NCBI RefSeq assembly: GCF_004769555.1
Contig: NZ_RQFY01000012.1
Coordinates: forward strand, 401,384-465,383
DNA length: 64,000 bases
Reading direction: 5' to 3'
From: Leptospira koniambonensis
GTDB taxonomy: Bacteria > Spirochaetota > Leptospiria > Leptospirales > Leptospiraceae
Shown here one piece after another: positions 53,986 to 63,531 of this stretch. A model generated the notes under the pieces. That model ran no database searches. It worked only from the letters and a program-made list of their open reading frames with translations, and was not told the DNA's origin. Position 1 is the first letter of the stretch. Every line of letters begins with the position of its first letter. The position numbers and the translations under genes were made by a program.

Positions 53986-55273
53986 AACGCCGGCAATCAC
54001 AAGCGTAAAAGAATTTTTATCAGAGGAATCTCTTTCGCGATTTCGTTTCGCGATGTCTCTTTTTCTTTTTTTCGCGGGATTCGGTTTATTGTTAGGTGAT
54101 CCTGCTTCAGAGGGTATCATAGATCCAAGATGGATGAGGATCTCTCATGTTACATTAATCTGTATTTCTATATTATTAAGTTTTAAATTCGAAAATTTTA
54201 AAAAATACTGCGAGTCGGTTTTACTATTCCATTTCGCAGTGATGAGTATCCATTCATTTTATCTTTTATATGTGAATGGTTTATATTTGGGTTATCTATT
54301 TGGATTGATACTCGTTGTATTCAGTACGGGTGTTTCGATCAATAATCGAAGGGTGCTCATTCCGGTCCTTCTACTATTCATAGCGGTAGCGTTCTTTGTT
54401 GGGATACATGTAGAAAATCCCAAGATAGATGTGGGGATGTATTATTTCGGTCTAATCTCTTCTTCCATTTTATCCGTGCTAGTGATCGGGTTTAGAATGA
54501 GAACATTCGAAACTCTTTTAGAGGCTGATGAGCAAATGGAAAAATTCCAGATAAATATAGAAGAAGAATTAGAGATCGCTCAGAAGACCCAAAAAAGCCT
54601 TGTGGATCTTGAGTTTCCGGAAGCAGGAAATTTCAGGATACGTTCTTATTTTAAACCTTTGGAAAGTGTGGGTGGAGATCTTATCAAAACAAATCTAGGC
54701 AAAGAAGGGGAGCTTGACTTTTTCTTTGCGGATGCTGCCGGCCATGGAGTTTCTGCTGCGATGGTTTCCGCGATGGCTGTAATGGCTTTTAAAACTATTG
54801 CTCCGGTTGCGGAAGGCCCTTCTAAGGGTTTAACTCTGATCCATGAATCTTTAATGACTATGATCGGTGGATTTTTTATCACCGCTGTCTATATGAGATT
54901 GGATCGAGAGAAAAAAAGTCTAACCTATTCTTATGCAGGACATCATCCTGCGGTTCTAATCAAGTCAGATGGTTCTGTGCAAGAATTGACCGGGAAGGGA
55001 ACAGTGTTACTTGCTCTTCCTAAATTGTTTAATAGAGATTATGAAATTTTATTAGAACCCGGAGATAGGGTAATATTATTTTCAGATGGGATGTTCGAGT
55101 TTTATACAGAAGAAAAAGAATTTTTCGGCTACGAAGCATTCTTAGATCTGATCAGAGATTATACATCTCTTTCTGGCAGAGTATTTTTGGATTCTTTGGG
55201 AGAAGCGGTTCTTGGACTACATTCTTCTCCGCCTAAGGACGATATGACTATGCTACTTTTGGAAGTTCTCTAA
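53948..55273 (+). CDS. Membrane-bound SpoIIE-type PP2C phosphatase
   Basis: 441 residues: six membrane segments (about 33-195), a coiled linker (EEELEIAQKTQKSLVDLEFP) and a SpoIIE/PP2C domain. Metal ligands are in VGGDLIKTN, FADAAGHGVSAAM, LFSDGMFEFYTEE and KDDMTMLLLEV. It resembles the phosphatase at 41946 in order of domains, so the window has two such regulators without an adjacent STAS partner. It overlaps the thioesterase gene by 38 bases. Confidence 0.88.
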   Translation: MSTRNNSSSKTNETPAITSVKEFLSEESLSRFRFAMSLFLFFAGFGLLLGDPASEGIIDPRWMRISHVTLICISILLSFKFENFKKYCESVLLFHFAVMSIHSFYLLYVNGLYLGYLFGLILVVFSTGVSINNRRVLIPVLLLFIAVAFFVGIHVENPKIDVGMYYFGLISSSILSVLVIGFRMRTFETLLEADEQMEKFQINIEEELEIAQKTQKSLVDLEFPEAGNFRIRSYFKPLESVGGDLIKTNLGKEGELDFFFADAAGHGVSAAMVSAMAVMAFKTIAPVAEGPSKGLTLIHESLMTMIGGFFITAVYMRLDREKKSLTYSYAGHHPAVLIKSDGSVQELTGKGTVLLALPKLFNRDYEILLEPGDRVILFSDGMFEFYTEEKEFFGYEAFLDLIRDYTSLSGRVFLDSLGEAVLGLHSSPPKDDMTMLLLEVL

Positions 55274-55322
55274 AACAAAAAACATCTTGCTCTTCTTGCG
55301 GGAAGAGTTAGTATCACTTCCC

Positions 55323-56771
55323 ATGTGTGATACTTTTGTAGCCACTCCTGATTCCACTTCTTCCGGTAAAATGATCTTCGGAAAAAATTCAGATAGAGAA
55401 CCGAATGAACCTCAATGTCTTGTTAGATATCCAGAAAAAATATCTAAAGAAAGCCAGCAACGACTTACATTCATAGATATTCCGAGTTCCAAAAAATCCA
55501 GAGAAGTTTTGATTTCTCGTCCTCTTCATATCTGGGGAGCGGAGATGGGAGCAAATTCTAAAGGTGTTGTGATCGGGAATGAGGCTGTATTCACCAAACT
55601 TAAGATCGAGAAGAAGAATGATGGCCTTACTGGAATGGACCTTTTACGTCTTGGATTAGAACATTCCGATACTGCCGCGGAAGCGAGAGATCTGATCATA
55701 GATTATTTAGAAAGATTTGGCCAAGATGCATGCGGTGGTTACTCAAATAAGAACTTCTTCTATCATAATAGTTTTATAATCGCGGATCCTAAAGAAGCTT
55801 ATGTTCTGGAAACTGCAGATAGATATTGGGCTTGGAAGAAGATCAAGGGATTTTACGCGATCTCGAATGGTCTTACCTTGGAGTCTGATTATGATGGTCT
55901 TCATTCTCATGCGATCGATTTTGCAAGAGCCAAAGGTTGGCTAAAGAAAGGGCAAACTTTTTCCTTTAAAGAAGCGTTCTCAGATTCTCTATTTACTAGT
56001 TTCAGTAAATGTAAAGTTCGAAGAGAGATCGTTACAGGTGGAGGAAAATTTTTCGGCTCCAAGCTTGGTGTGCAGGAAGCGATGCAGATCCTAAGGTTAG
56101 AAGGTAAAGAAAAGGGAAGTGCTCCTCTTTCTATCAGCCAAGGTGGTTTTCCCTCTAAAAGTATAGGATATTCTCCTAGTCAGTCCGGGATGGGATCAGT
56201 TTGTCTTCATGCGGGAGGCCCTTTTTCTCCCAACCAAACAACTTCTTCTTTTGTAGCGGAGCTAGATACTAATCCTGCTTACTCACAATTTTGGGCGACT
56301 GGTTGTTCTATTCCTTCTTTATCCGTTTTTATTCCTTTTTCCATTCCCGGAAAAACTTTTTTAGAAGGAAATATTGTCCAACCAGGAGCAAGCCCAGATT
56401 CTTCTCTTTGGTGGAATCATGAAATTTTATACAGACTATGTCTGAAAAATTATGATAAGGCAGTTTCTATTTTTAGTGCGGAGCTAAAGGAAAAGCAGGA
56501 AAAGTATATTCAAAAAGTAGAATCTACTCTTGGTTTAACTAGAAATTTTTCCCTGGATCCAGTTACTAAAGAAGCTTTGGAAGAAGTGGATAAACTCTAC
56601 AAAAAATGGAGAAACCAAGTATTAGAACTTGCAGTGAACGGAAATATTCTTCCGGACTTTTGGTCTTCTCCACTTTATAATCTGAGCTGGGCTATCTGGA
56701 ATCGAAAAGCGAGGATCAATTCCAGAGTTCTTAAGGGGATTGATTTGCCTTACGAACCCGCATATTTATGA
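55323..56771 (+). CDS. Secernin-family (peptidase C69-like) Ntn hydrolase
   Basis: About 482 residues. The ATG at 55323 is chosen over 55287 because it gives Met-Cys-Asp-Thr-Phe-Val, placing the predicted nucleophile Cys at position 2, as in secernins, where Met removal exposes it. Family blocks include [28 protein letters not shown] and [10 protein letters not shown], then [12 protein letters not shown] and [15 protein letters not shown]. Secernins are Ntn-type hydrolases whose substrate is not established. Its 3' end overlaps the convergent terC-like gene by 41 bases. Confidence 0.85.
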   Translation: MCDTFVATPDSTSSGKMIFGKNSDREPNEPQCLVRYPEKISKESQQRLTFIDIPSSKKSREVLISRPLHIWGAEMGANSKGVVIGNEAVFTKLKIEKKNDGLTGMDLLRLGLEHSDTAAEARDLIIDYLERFGQDACGGYSNKNFFYHNSFIIADPKEAYVLETADRYWAWKKIKGFYAISNGLTLESDYDGLHSHAIDFARAKGWLKKGQTFSFKEAFSDSLFTSFSKCKVRREIVTGGGKFFGSKLGVQEAMQILRLEGKEKGSAPLSISQGGFPSKSIGYSPSQSGMGSVCLHAGGPFSPNQTTSSFVAELDTNPAYSQFWATGCSIPSLSVFIPFSIPGKTFLEGNIVQPGASPDSSLWWNHEILYRLCLKNYDKAVSIFSAELKEKQEKYIQKVESTLGLTRNFSLDPVTKEALEEVDKLYKKWRNQVLELAVNGNILPDFWSSPLYNLSWAIWNRKARINSRVLKGIDLPYEPAYL

Positions 56772-57441
56772 ATTCCACGAGAAGTGAGAATGCCATAGAG
56801 AAATAAATATATCCTTTCGGAATATGGAAATGTAAACCATCCGCAAACAGCATCACTCCAATCATGATCAAAAAGGAGAGAGCCAAAATTTTCATGGTAG
56901 GATGTTCGTTGATAAAATCGCTTACCTTTCCTGAGAAAATTAACATGATCAAAAGTGAAATGACTACAGCAAGGACCATTATCATCAAGTTTCCGGAAAG
57001 TCCGACTGCGGTAATGATCGAATCTACTGAAAATATAATGTCCAAAATGATAATCTGCACGATCACATTCAGAAAAGATGGAGAAGATCCAGTGTCCAGA
57101 TCAGTTTCACCTTCTTCCATTTTATGATGGATCTCACTTGTACTTTTTGCTATTAGGAAAAGTCCCCCGCCAAGCATGATCAGATCTCTTCCTGTCACTG
57201 TAAAATTTCCGACTTGGAAAAGTCCGTTAGTGAGACTGGCGAGCCAGCTTACGGTAAATAGTAAGCCTATCCTAAAACCTAAGGCAGCCAAAAGTCCGAT
57301 TGTGCGGCCGCTTGCCTGTTGTTCTTTGGGAAGTTTGCCGACTACTATGGAAAGAAATACAATATTATCAATTCCTAGAACGATTTCCATCGCTGTTAGG
57401 GTCAGAAGAGAGATGATAAGGTCTACAAGATGCAAATCCAT
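56731..57441 (-). CDS. TerC-family integral membrane protein
   Basis: 236 residues with about seven membrane helices. The conserved [20 protein letters not shown] block carries the acidic residues characteristic of TerC, repeated as [19 protein letters not shown] in the second half. TerC/Alx proteins export manganese or protect against metal stress in several bacteria. The 3' end overlaps the convergent secernin gene by 41 bases. Confidence 0.92.
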   Translation of the reverse strand: MDLHLVDLIISLLTLTAMEIVLGIDNIVFLSIVVGKLPKEQQASGRTIGLLAALGFRIGLLFTVSWLASLTNGLFQVGNFTVTGRDLIMLGGGLFLIAKSTSEIHHKMEEGETDLDTGSSPSFLNVIVQIIILDIIFSVDSIITAVGLSGNLMIMVLAVVISLLIMLIFSGKVSDFINEHPTMKILALSFLIMIGVMLFADGLHFHIPKGYIYFSMAFSLLVEFINMRVRKANQSP

Positions 57442-57517
57442 TGTAGAAAGAAATTCGTCTAAGGACTAGAAAAGCAATCGATTTCCTTTCCGGTATCGTA
57501 GAAGATTTGAAAGAGAG

Positions 57518-58081
57518 ATGAAATTCTTACCGAGAGAAATTTTGGAATCCCAGGTCGAAGGGAGAAATTTAACCGGCCATAGTTTCGAGGACAATCTTCC
57601 TCAAAAACCTAGCTTGGTCGTTTTTCTACGACATCTTGGTTGTATATTTTGCAGAGAAACAGTGGAAGACCTTCGTGTTTTCAGTTCTGAAATGGCTGCA
57701 TTCCCTCCTATCTTATTTGTATATCCCGAATCGGTTAGAGAAGGAGAAGAATTTTTCTCCAGATTCTGGCCAGAAGCAAAAGCAATCTCCAATCCAAATG
57801 TTTCCTTTTATGAACAGATCAGTGTACAAGAAGGCAATTTAATTGAATTGGCAGGCCCAGAAGTTTGGGTAAGTGCTGTGCGTGCGCTTGCAAAAGGAAA
57901 TTTTTACGGAGTCCAAGGTAGACATCTACTTAGAATGCCTGGTGTATTTTTAGTTTTAAAAGATAGAATTCTTTGGTCCCATTCTTATCGCCATATTGGA
58001 GATGAACCGGACTGGAGCAAATTACCTGGATGTACTCCTTTACCAACAGATGAATACGACCCAGGGATTTTACCGGCTTAG
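57518..58081 (+). CDS. Peroxiredoxin-like (AhpC/TSA-type) protein
   Basis: 187 residues with a thioredoxin-like fold of the AhpC/TSA2 (SelL/PRXL2-like) group. The redox motif is GCIFC in FLRHLGCIFCRETVEDL, with LFVYPES and a C-terminal PGVFLVLKDRILWSHSYRHI. Such proteins probably reduce peroxides or act as thiol oxidoreductases. It stands alone, divergent from terC and convergent with the lipoprotein at 58093. Confidence 0.82.
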   Translation: MKFLPREILESQVEGRNLTGHSFEDNLPQKPSLVVFLRHLGCIFCRETVEDLRVFSSEMAAFPPILFVYPESVREGEEFFSRFWPEAKAISNPNVSFYEQISVQEGNLIELAGPEVWVSAVRALAKGNFYGVQGRHLLRMPGVFLVLKDRILWSHSYRHIGDEPDWSKLPGCTPLPTDEYDPGILPA

Positions 58082-58092
58082 GATCCAGGATC

Positions 58093-58788
58093 TTATTTCA
58101 TTTTCAAATAGTTCTTATCCAATACTTTTACAGCAAAAATATGCCATTCTATTCTAGGATTGATACTTGTACTTTGATACGAAGTTTTTTTATCATAATT
58201 TGTAGAAGTACTAGTATGAACAGAATAACCTTCCCGAGCTTCGAACATGAATACAATTTCTGCTCCATTTTCCGAAGCTAACTTTCGTATCCACTCTTCT
58301 CTAAGTTTGTTTCTATATGCGATGGATTCAGGAGAATCATCCGCAAAGTTTTTTGCATCCGCACAGGGCCAAGCTAATGGATTAAGTATATTGAATACAG
58401 GCAAAGGTAAAACTACTAAAGGAAAACCACGACAGTATCTCCCAAGACCATCCTCTTCTTCCGGTCGGAGAAAATAAGGAATCGGCCCGGAACCGGGGCG
58501 ATTGATGGCCCCATAACGAAGATCTACGTCTATTTTTCCAACGATCTCAATTTTATTTTTATATTTGTTTTCAACTTCGAAAAAGCCGCTATATCCTTTT
58601 CTAATTCCAAGAGGAAGAGATTCCGTATAGATGATCACTTGTTCCGGCAGGATAGGGGTCTTTTGGAACATAGTATTGGTCGGCGTAAAATTCCCGTAGA
58701 TACTTGGAGCAGAACATGCGTAGAATGAGATTACGGAGAATAAGATAATCGTAAGGATCGGGTGGAGCTTGGAAAAATGTTTAGACAT
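58093..58788 (-). CDS. Lipoprotein, unknown function
   Basis: About 231 residues from the ATG at 58788 (a start at 58806 is also possible). Signal HPILTIILFSVISFYAC ends in a lipobox-like FYAC. The body has short hydrophobic blocks (FPLVVLPLPVFNILNPLAW) around the Cys pair of GRYCRGF and WPCADA, and ends in a probable soluble domain (GAEIVFMFEAREGY). No family recognised. It runs convergent with the peroxiredoxin-like gene with 11 bases between the stops. Confidence 0.72.
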   Translation of the reverse strand: MSKHFSKLHPILTIILFSVISFYACSAPSIYGNFTPTNTMFQKTPILPEQVIIYTESLPLGIRKGYSGFFEVENKYKNKIEIVGKIDVDLRYGAINRPGSGPIPYFLRPEEEDGLGRYCRGFPLVVLPLPVFNILNPLAWPCADAKNFADDSPESIAYRNKLREEWIRKLASENGAEIVFMFEAREGYSVHTSTSTNYDKKTSYQSTSINPRIEWHIFAVKVLDKNYLKMK

Positions 58789-59041
58789 TTTATATTTTGG
58801 AATCATACGTAAAGGCCGACAAATTGGTCAATCACTTAAGACCATGGAGATTGTGGGGTAAATTAAGGTTGGATCAGGATTTGATCATAGCCCATTTATA
58901 TGAAATATTAGAAAAATGAATTATTCTCTGTTCAGTATTGAAAAATTTCGATTGGAAACGATCTGCTGTATAGATCGGCTAGGTTTTTGTTTACCTGAAC
59001 GGATATTAGGAAGTTTTTAAGAAGTCGAATAAGGAAACCGA

Positions 59042-59062
59042 AGTCCTCGTATTCCGAGGACT
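59042..59062 (-). terminator. Probable terminator hairpin
   Basis: AGTCCTCG (59042-59049) and CGAGGACT (59055-59062) form a perfect eight-base stem around TATTC, just after the stop of the Cys-rich gene on the minus strand. The T-run is better on the plus strand, so it is a hairpin of either direction. Confidence 0.65.
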
Positions 59063-59075
59063 TTCTTTTGCTCGT

Positions 59076-59462
59076 TTACATTTTGGGAGGAGGGGGCGGA
59101 AGTGCTGCTTTACATGAAGCGGATAACTTACTTTCGTTATCTCTCATACATCCTATATGAGCAGGTCCACGTTCTACGTTCTTGCAATATTTTTCATCAT
59201 CCGCAGCGCAGGCCGATCTGAATTTTTCAAAACGGGACATCATTTCGTTGATATGATTTTTACAAGTCTCTGACAATTTGGACATGTATTCTCTCAGACA
59301 TCGATCTGTTTCATGGCCTGGTTTCGAATCTTTACAATAAGTTTGTCTTTCCGTTTTACATGGATCTTCACCTGGAGGTCCTCCAGGTCCACCACTTGGT
59401 TGAGCAAATGTTGATCCAGTCAAGGTAAGCGTTATTGCAGAATATAAAATTAGTTTTTTCAT
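59076..59462 (-). CDS. Secreted Cys-rich-repeat (GLG1-type) protein
   Basis: 128 residues: signal peptide (KLILYSAITLTLTGSTFA), a Gly/Pro linker, then two units with the Golgi-apparatus-protein-1-like Cys pattern: CKTERQTYCKD, CLREYMSKLSETCKNHI and FRSACAADDEKYCKNV, CMRDNESKLSASCKA. It ends in a Pro run. This is the PF00839-type Cys-rich repeat, unusual in bacteria but seen in scattered proteobacteria and spirochaetes. It is probably a small disulphide-bonded periplasmic or surface protein. Function unknown. Confidence 0.85.
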   Translation of the reverse strand: MKKLILYSAITLTLTGSTFAQPSGGPGGPPGEDPCKTERQTYCKDSKPGHETDRCLREYMSKLSETCKNHINEMMSRFEKFRSACAADDEKYCKNVERGPAHIGCMRDNESKLSASCKAALPPPPPKM

Positions 59463-59699
59463 AATGTTTGTCTCTTGCGGAGTTTGTTTTCAACTCTGAC
59501 CTAATAAGATATGATTTAGTTTCATTTTGGATTTTTCATACTTAAGTGGCATTATTATCCGAATAAAGAGTTCTTTTTTATAGTAAAAAACTTTCTTCAA
59601 TCTTTTCTCGGGAACCTTCTTCTTTGATCGGGTTTATCTAGATGCAAAAAATATCTAAATCATTCTCTCATTCTAATTGGAGAGAATACGGAGTTTGCA

Positions 59700-60473
59700 T
59701 TGAAAAGAAAAGATTTTCTGAAAAGTATATTCGTATCCGGTGCTGTTTTTACGGGACTCACAAGTTCATGTAATTCTCAAAAGGATAATTCGCCTTCTAA
59801 TCTGGGTTTATTGCAAGGGATATTGGAAACTTCTTCCTGCAATGCGGCTGATGTTTCTAGTTCTTCTGTATGTGCATTGATCCCAAAAGAAACAGAAGGT
59901 CCATATCCTTTAGATTTGAGTTCCAATTCTTCTTATTTCCGCCAAGATATTACTGAGGGAAAAGCTGGAATTCCTTTGAGTCTTGTATTGACGATCCAAA
60001 ACATAAACGATAATTGTAACCCAATTTCGAATGCGAGAGTGGATGTTTGGCATTGTGATAAGGACGGATATTATTCTGGATACAAAGAATCTGGATATTT
60101 AGGTACCAAAAATTATATTGGAGAAACATTCTGTAGAGGAATTCAACTCACTGATAGTTCAGGTATCGTAAACTTTACTACGATCTATCCAGGTTGGTAT
60201 TCAGGAAGAGTAACTCATATACATTTCCAAGTATATTTAAATAACGGACTTGTTGCAACTTCTCAAATTGCTTTTCCGGAAGATATTACGAAAACTGTAT
60301 ATAACACTTCTTTATATTCGGCGCACGGGCAAAACACTTCCGTTCCTGGAAATTGTTATGATAATATATTTAATAACTCCGCCTCAGATTTAAGTTTGGA
60401 ATTATGCACGATCACTGAGGATACTTCCACAGGAGGATATATCGCGAATCTGACTGTAGGTATTGCGAATTAA
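59700..60473 (+). CDS. Intradiol dioxygenase-like lipoprotein
   Basis: 257 residues from TTG. The N-terminus KRKDFLKSIFVSGAVF resembles a Tat-type signal but has KR in place of RR, and is followed by a lipobox (LTSSC). The body matches the catechol/protocatechuate dioxygenase fold: ETEGPYPLDLSS and ARVDVWHCDKDGYYSG, then YPGWYSGRVTHIHFQVYLN, which carries the iron-binding Tyr and the two His. All four ligands (two Tyr, two His) seem present. It is exported, unlike the cytosolic catabolic enzymes, so its substrate may be extracellular. No aromatic-catabolism gene is near. Confidence 0.85.
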   Translation: MKRKDFLKSIFVSGAVFTGLTSSCNSQKDNSPSNLGLLQGILETSSCNAADVSSSSVCALIPKETEGPYPLDLSSNSSYFRQDITEGKAGIPLSLVLTIQNINDNCNPISNARVDVWHCDKDGYYSGYKESGYLGTKNYIGETFCRGIQLTDSSGIVNFTTIYPGWYSGRVTHIHFQVYLNNGLVATSQIAFPEDITKTVYNTSLYSAHGQNTSVPGNCYDNIFNNSASDLSLELCTITEDTSTGGYIANLTVGIAN

Positions 60474-60487
60474 AAAAATCCAAAAAA

Positions 60488-60537
60488 GTTCGTCTTAGTT
60501 ACCAATTTAGGGCCTAAGGCGAACGGTTCCATTTTTA
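60488..60537 (+). terminator. Rho-independent terminator
   Basis: GTTCGTCTTAG (60488-60498) pairs with CTAAGGCGAAC (60514-60524), eleven pairs including one G-U, then GGTTCCATTTTT. It ends the dioxygenase-like gene. Confidence 0.75.
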
Positions 60538-60577
60538 TATTAGTAGAAGATCGGAACTTCTCTTTTGAGATCCGATC

Positions 60578-61414
60578 ATGGAAAAAATATCCGAAAAAGA
60601 CAAAAGACTTATCTCTTCCGTTGAATTTTATTTTAGAGAAGGGAATTCAGAACATTTTTTAAAAGAAGCATGGGTTTGGGCCTGGGCACTTGCCAGAGGA
60701 AAATACCGTTTGGACGAAGATTCTTGTTCTGAGATCGTTCTGAAACTAGTTTTAAATGCAGAAGAAGTATTACATCTATTCAAGGAAAGAGGGTATTCTA
60801 ATTTTCCTGCGTTTTTCACAACATATACTAAAAATTTAATATGGAATCAAAGAAGAAAAGAGATCCGACTGAATCGAAGTGAAATTCTATCAGATGGATT
60901 CGAAAGATTTTACGACCCAAGATCCGAATTCACAAGAAATATACTGAACGAAAGTAAGCAGGCCGCAGGTTTAGTTCAAAACGTTCTCTCGGAAATGGAT
61001 ACGATTTCTTCTCTTATCTTAAAATTAAAACATAGAATTCCTTTGAATTTAAAAGAATTTAGATTATTCTACTCAAAACTCAAAAAGAAAAAACTAAAAC
61101 TCAAGGATTATTATTCAAAAGATATAGAAGAAGAAAGAAAATCCTGGATCAGAAAAAAGGAATTAAACGAAAAACTTTCCAGGCTTTACCAAAACATGCA
61201 GATCCACCATTTCGAAAATTTAGAAAGATGGAAAACGTCCAGAAAACAGATACTCGAAGTCTGCGGCTCGGTAACGGAAGAAAAAAGTTTCAAAAAGATA
61301 GGCTGGTATTTGGGACTCAGTGAACATTCTGTCCGCAAATCCTATTATTTTGCAATCTCGGAATTAAAAAGAAAAGAAGATCTTAAAAAGATCAGATTTT
61401 CAGAAGCAGCTTAA
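60578..61414 (+). CDS. Divergent sigma-70-like protein
   Basis: 278 residues, highly basic. The N-terminal third (FPAFFTTYTKNLIWNQRRKE) resembles a sigma-70 region 2, and the C-terminus has a helix-turn-helix (KKIGWYLGLSEHSVRKSYYF) like region 4. The middle is a long Lys/Leu-rich helix (KLKKKKLKLKDYYSKDIEEE). No anti-sigma gene is adjacent. It may be an alternative sigma factor or a regulator with sigma-like domains; similarity is weak in region 2. Confidence 0.7.
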   Translation: MEKISEKDKRLISSVEFYFREGNSEHFLKEAWVWAWALARGKYRLDEDSCSEIVLKLVLNAEEVLHLFKERGYSNFPAFFTTYTKNLIWNQRRKEIRLNRSEILSDGFERFYDPRSEFTRNILNESKQAAGLVQNVLSEMDTISSLILKLKHRIPLNLKEFRLFYSKLKKKKLKLKDYYSKDIEEERKSWIRKKELNEKLSRLYQNMQIHHFENLERWKTSRKQILEVCGSVTEEKSFKKIGWYLGLSEHSVRKSYYFAISELKRKEDLKKIRFSEAA

Positions 61415-61416
61415 GA

Positions 61417-62427
61417 TCAGCTTTTGTCTTTTTCCGGACGGATTGTAGGAAGCCAAAGTTTTCTTAAAAGTTTGGATTTATTTTTGAGTCCTGAAATTTC
61501 TGCGATCATGTTCGCGACCAATCTTTGTCCTGCTTCCATACCTTTTGTAACGGAACGATTCAAAAGTTTGGAACTTGTGGTGACCATGCTCAATTCAGAT
61601 TCATCCGGAGAGATCACTCTGATCTTTACACCTTTAGGTGGAGAATGAATGATACTGACTGCACGATTGTACATAGTATGATGCACCTTAGAGATCATAT
61701 GAGAAAGTTTTTTATTAGAAGGATAAGAAAGCCAACCTTGGAAACCAGGGATAGGATCAGAAAATTCATCTTCCGGACTATTTAATACAACAGTAATATC
61801 TTTATAACCGGCTTGGATGACTGACTCAACAGGGATAGGATCTGAGATCCCTCCATCCCCATAATATTGCCCGCCCAATTTCCATTTTCCTCTGGTAGCA
61901 ATAGGCAAAGAAGTCGCTGCCTTTAACAAATTTAAAACATTAGAAGCGGTCGCCTTAACATATTCTGCTCTTGCTTTTGCAAGATTTGTGACCACCACAT
62001 AAAAAGGAGAAGTTTCTTTCTTCTCCAAATATTCAGAAGGAAGTCTATACTTTGTTCCGAACAAATAATCTATTAGATATTCTTGATCTAAAAATGTTTT
62101 ACCCCGGAAAGGATTTAAAAAGGAGATCAATTGGCTGCCTGTGAGTTCTTTTCTCCAAATATCCAGGATCTTCAAACCATGAGCATGATCTGTCTCATAG
62201 CCAGTGGTATAATACGCAGCAGCACAAGAACCGGAAGAAACTCCCAAAATTAGATCGAAGTATGTAGAAGGCACAGCCTGATTGATTGCATACAAAGCAC
62301 CACCCGCAAAGGAACCTTTCATTCCTCCGCCAGCAACTACCAATGCCCTCCCGCCTTTTTTGGCCTTGGGCAAACCGATCATCATTCCGGATTGTTCCGA
62401 TTCTCCGGGAGAAAAATACGAACTCAT
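61417..62427 (-). CDS. Patatin-like phospholipase
   Basis: 336 residues with the patatin fold. The oxyanion hole is GGGMKGSFAGGALYAI, the nucleophile Ser64 lies in GVSSGS and the catalytic Asp191 in YGDGGISDP. The order and spacing are those of bacterial patatins (lipid acyl hydrolases). No signal peptide, so it is cytosolic or peripherally bound. It is convergent with the sigma-like gene (stops two bases apart). Confidence 0.9.
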   Translation of the reverse strand: MSSYFSPGESEQSGMMIGLPKAKKGGRALVVAGGGMKGSFAGGALYAINQAVPSTYFDLILGVSSGSCAAAYYTTGYETDHAHGLKILDIWRKELTGSQLISFLNPFRGKTFLDQEYLIDYLFGTKYRLPSEYLEKKETSPFYVVVTNLAKARAEYVKATASNVLNLLKAATSLPIATRGKWKLGGQYYGDGGISDPIPVESVIQAGYKDITVVLNSPEDEFSDPIPGFQGWLSYPSNKKLSHMISKVHHTMYNRAVSIIHSPPKGVKIRVISPDESELSMVTTSSKLLNRSVTKGMEAGQRLVANMIAEISGLKNKSKLLRKLWLPTIRPEKDKS

Positions 62428-62658
62428 CTAAAGATAAAATTTTCGACCCTTCTCCATTTGCAAGAAACTTGAAATTTCAAATCCCAAATTCGAATTCCTT
62501 TTTCTTCCTAAACATGGACTTTTTTGCAACTTTCCGTAGCGACAGAGCAATAGGGGGCGGCACCTCGTTTCACTCGGGTCGGGCTACTACGGGTTCGCGC
62601 AGTTGCGCTCATCCTGGCTTCGCCAGGACTAAAGCCCTGCGTATCCCTGCCGCGACTC
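62428..62658. other. GC-rich repeat-like intergenic region
   Basis: About 230 bases between the patatin gene and the hydroxylase gene, both minus. From 62535 to 62650 the sequence is GC-rich with short inverted words, including the hairpin CCTGGCTTCGCCAGG (62612-62626), which could end the hydroxylase transcript. The composition resembles the GC-rich part of 12495-12620. The frame overlapping the patatin start (62286-62666, plus) has no coding signature. Confidence 0.5.
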
Positions 62659-63492
62659 TTACTTAAAAGGTTCTATCATCTGTCCTAGATAATCTTTTGG
62701 AAAAGGGATCTCTCTTTCCAGACCAACTTGTGAACCTCTTACGAAACCTTCTCCATTTTGCAAACTTCCGAACATGCGATCCCAAAAAGAAAATACTGCT
62801 CCGTAATTCACCTGAGTTTCTCTGTATTTTTTCCTATGATGCCATCTATGAAGTTCTGCAACAGAGAAGATATATTTCAAAAAACCTGCGCGATAATTTA
62901 TATTCCCGTGTTGGAACATTAGATGAAAACTTAAAACACTTAACCAACCTAAAACCACTTCCGAAGAAGCTCCTAAAAGAAATACCAATAGAACTCCAGG
63001 ACTTCCTTCTAACATCGCATGGATTGGATGTCTTTTTTCTCCATTTAGCCAATAAAGTCTTTCGGAACTATGATGAACAGAATGAAGCCTCCATAAAAAA
63101 GGAAAAGAATGGCTAAGTCTATGGATCCAATACATTCCCAGATCAATGAATGCTCCTGCAATCATTATCTGTAAAAAATAGGGAAGTTCACTCGGCCAAA
63201 TAGAAGGAATAGAAATTTTGAATTTAAGAACTTCTATCATCTTATAAGTTAAAAATATCAGAAGAAAATTCACAAGATTGTGGATTATATCCGCAGAAAG
63301 ATCTCCTAGATTTCGATTCCAATCCGGCTCGTACGGAAACTTCTTCTCTAAATAAAAAACGATAAGAGCCAATAAGCTAAAACAAATGAAGCTAGAATAG
63401 AGCGGCTCCATTCCTGAATGTACAAATAAAAAATAGAAACAGGACGTTCCTAAAAAGAATACCGGATAGATAAAGAATCGAATCAAACTCAT
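62659..63492 (-). CDS. Fatty acid hydroxylase/sterol desaturase family protein
   Basis: 277 residues with four to five membrane segments and the eight-histidine di-iron motif: HRLSH, HSVHHS and HRWHHRKK, with further His near HPIHAMLEG. Members hydroxylate or desaturate lipids at the membrane; examples are fatty acid hydroxylases and alkylglycerol monooxygenases. The substrate is not evident. An operator-like palindrome lies 16 bases upstream of the start on the minus strand. Confidence 0.9.
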   Translation of the reverse strand: MSLIRFFIYPVFFLGTSCFYFLFVHSGMEPLYSSFICFSLLALIVFYLEKKFPYEPDWNRNLGDLSADIIHNLVNFLLIFLTYKMIEVLKFKISIPSIWPSELPYFLQIMIAGAFIDLGMYWIHRLSHSFPFLWRLHSVHHSSERLYWLNGEKRHPIHAMLEGSPGVLLVFLLGASSEVVLGWLSVLSFHLMFQHGNINYRAGFLKYIFSVAELHRWHHRKKYRETQVNYGAVFSFWDRMFGSLQNGEGFVRGSQVGLEREIPFPKDYLGQMIEPFK

Positions 63493-63507
63493 AAACTTCT
63501 TCCTAAA

Positions 63508-63521
63508 TTAGTATATACTAA
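63508..63521. promoter_or_regulatory. Perfect palindrome upstream of hydroxylase gene
   Basis: TTAGTATATACTAA is a perfect 14-base palindrome, followed by a third similar half-site in TTTAGTAAG at 63523-63531. It sits 16 bases upstream of the hydroxylase start codon, where a repressor such as a TetR-type protein would block transcription. No regulator gene is adjacent within the window. Confidence 0.5.
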
Positions 63522-63531
63522 GTTTAGTAAG

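Noticed and set aside
62286..62666. 126-codon plus-strand frame
   Set aside because: It is antisense to the patatin start and then runs through GC-rich repeat-like sequence.
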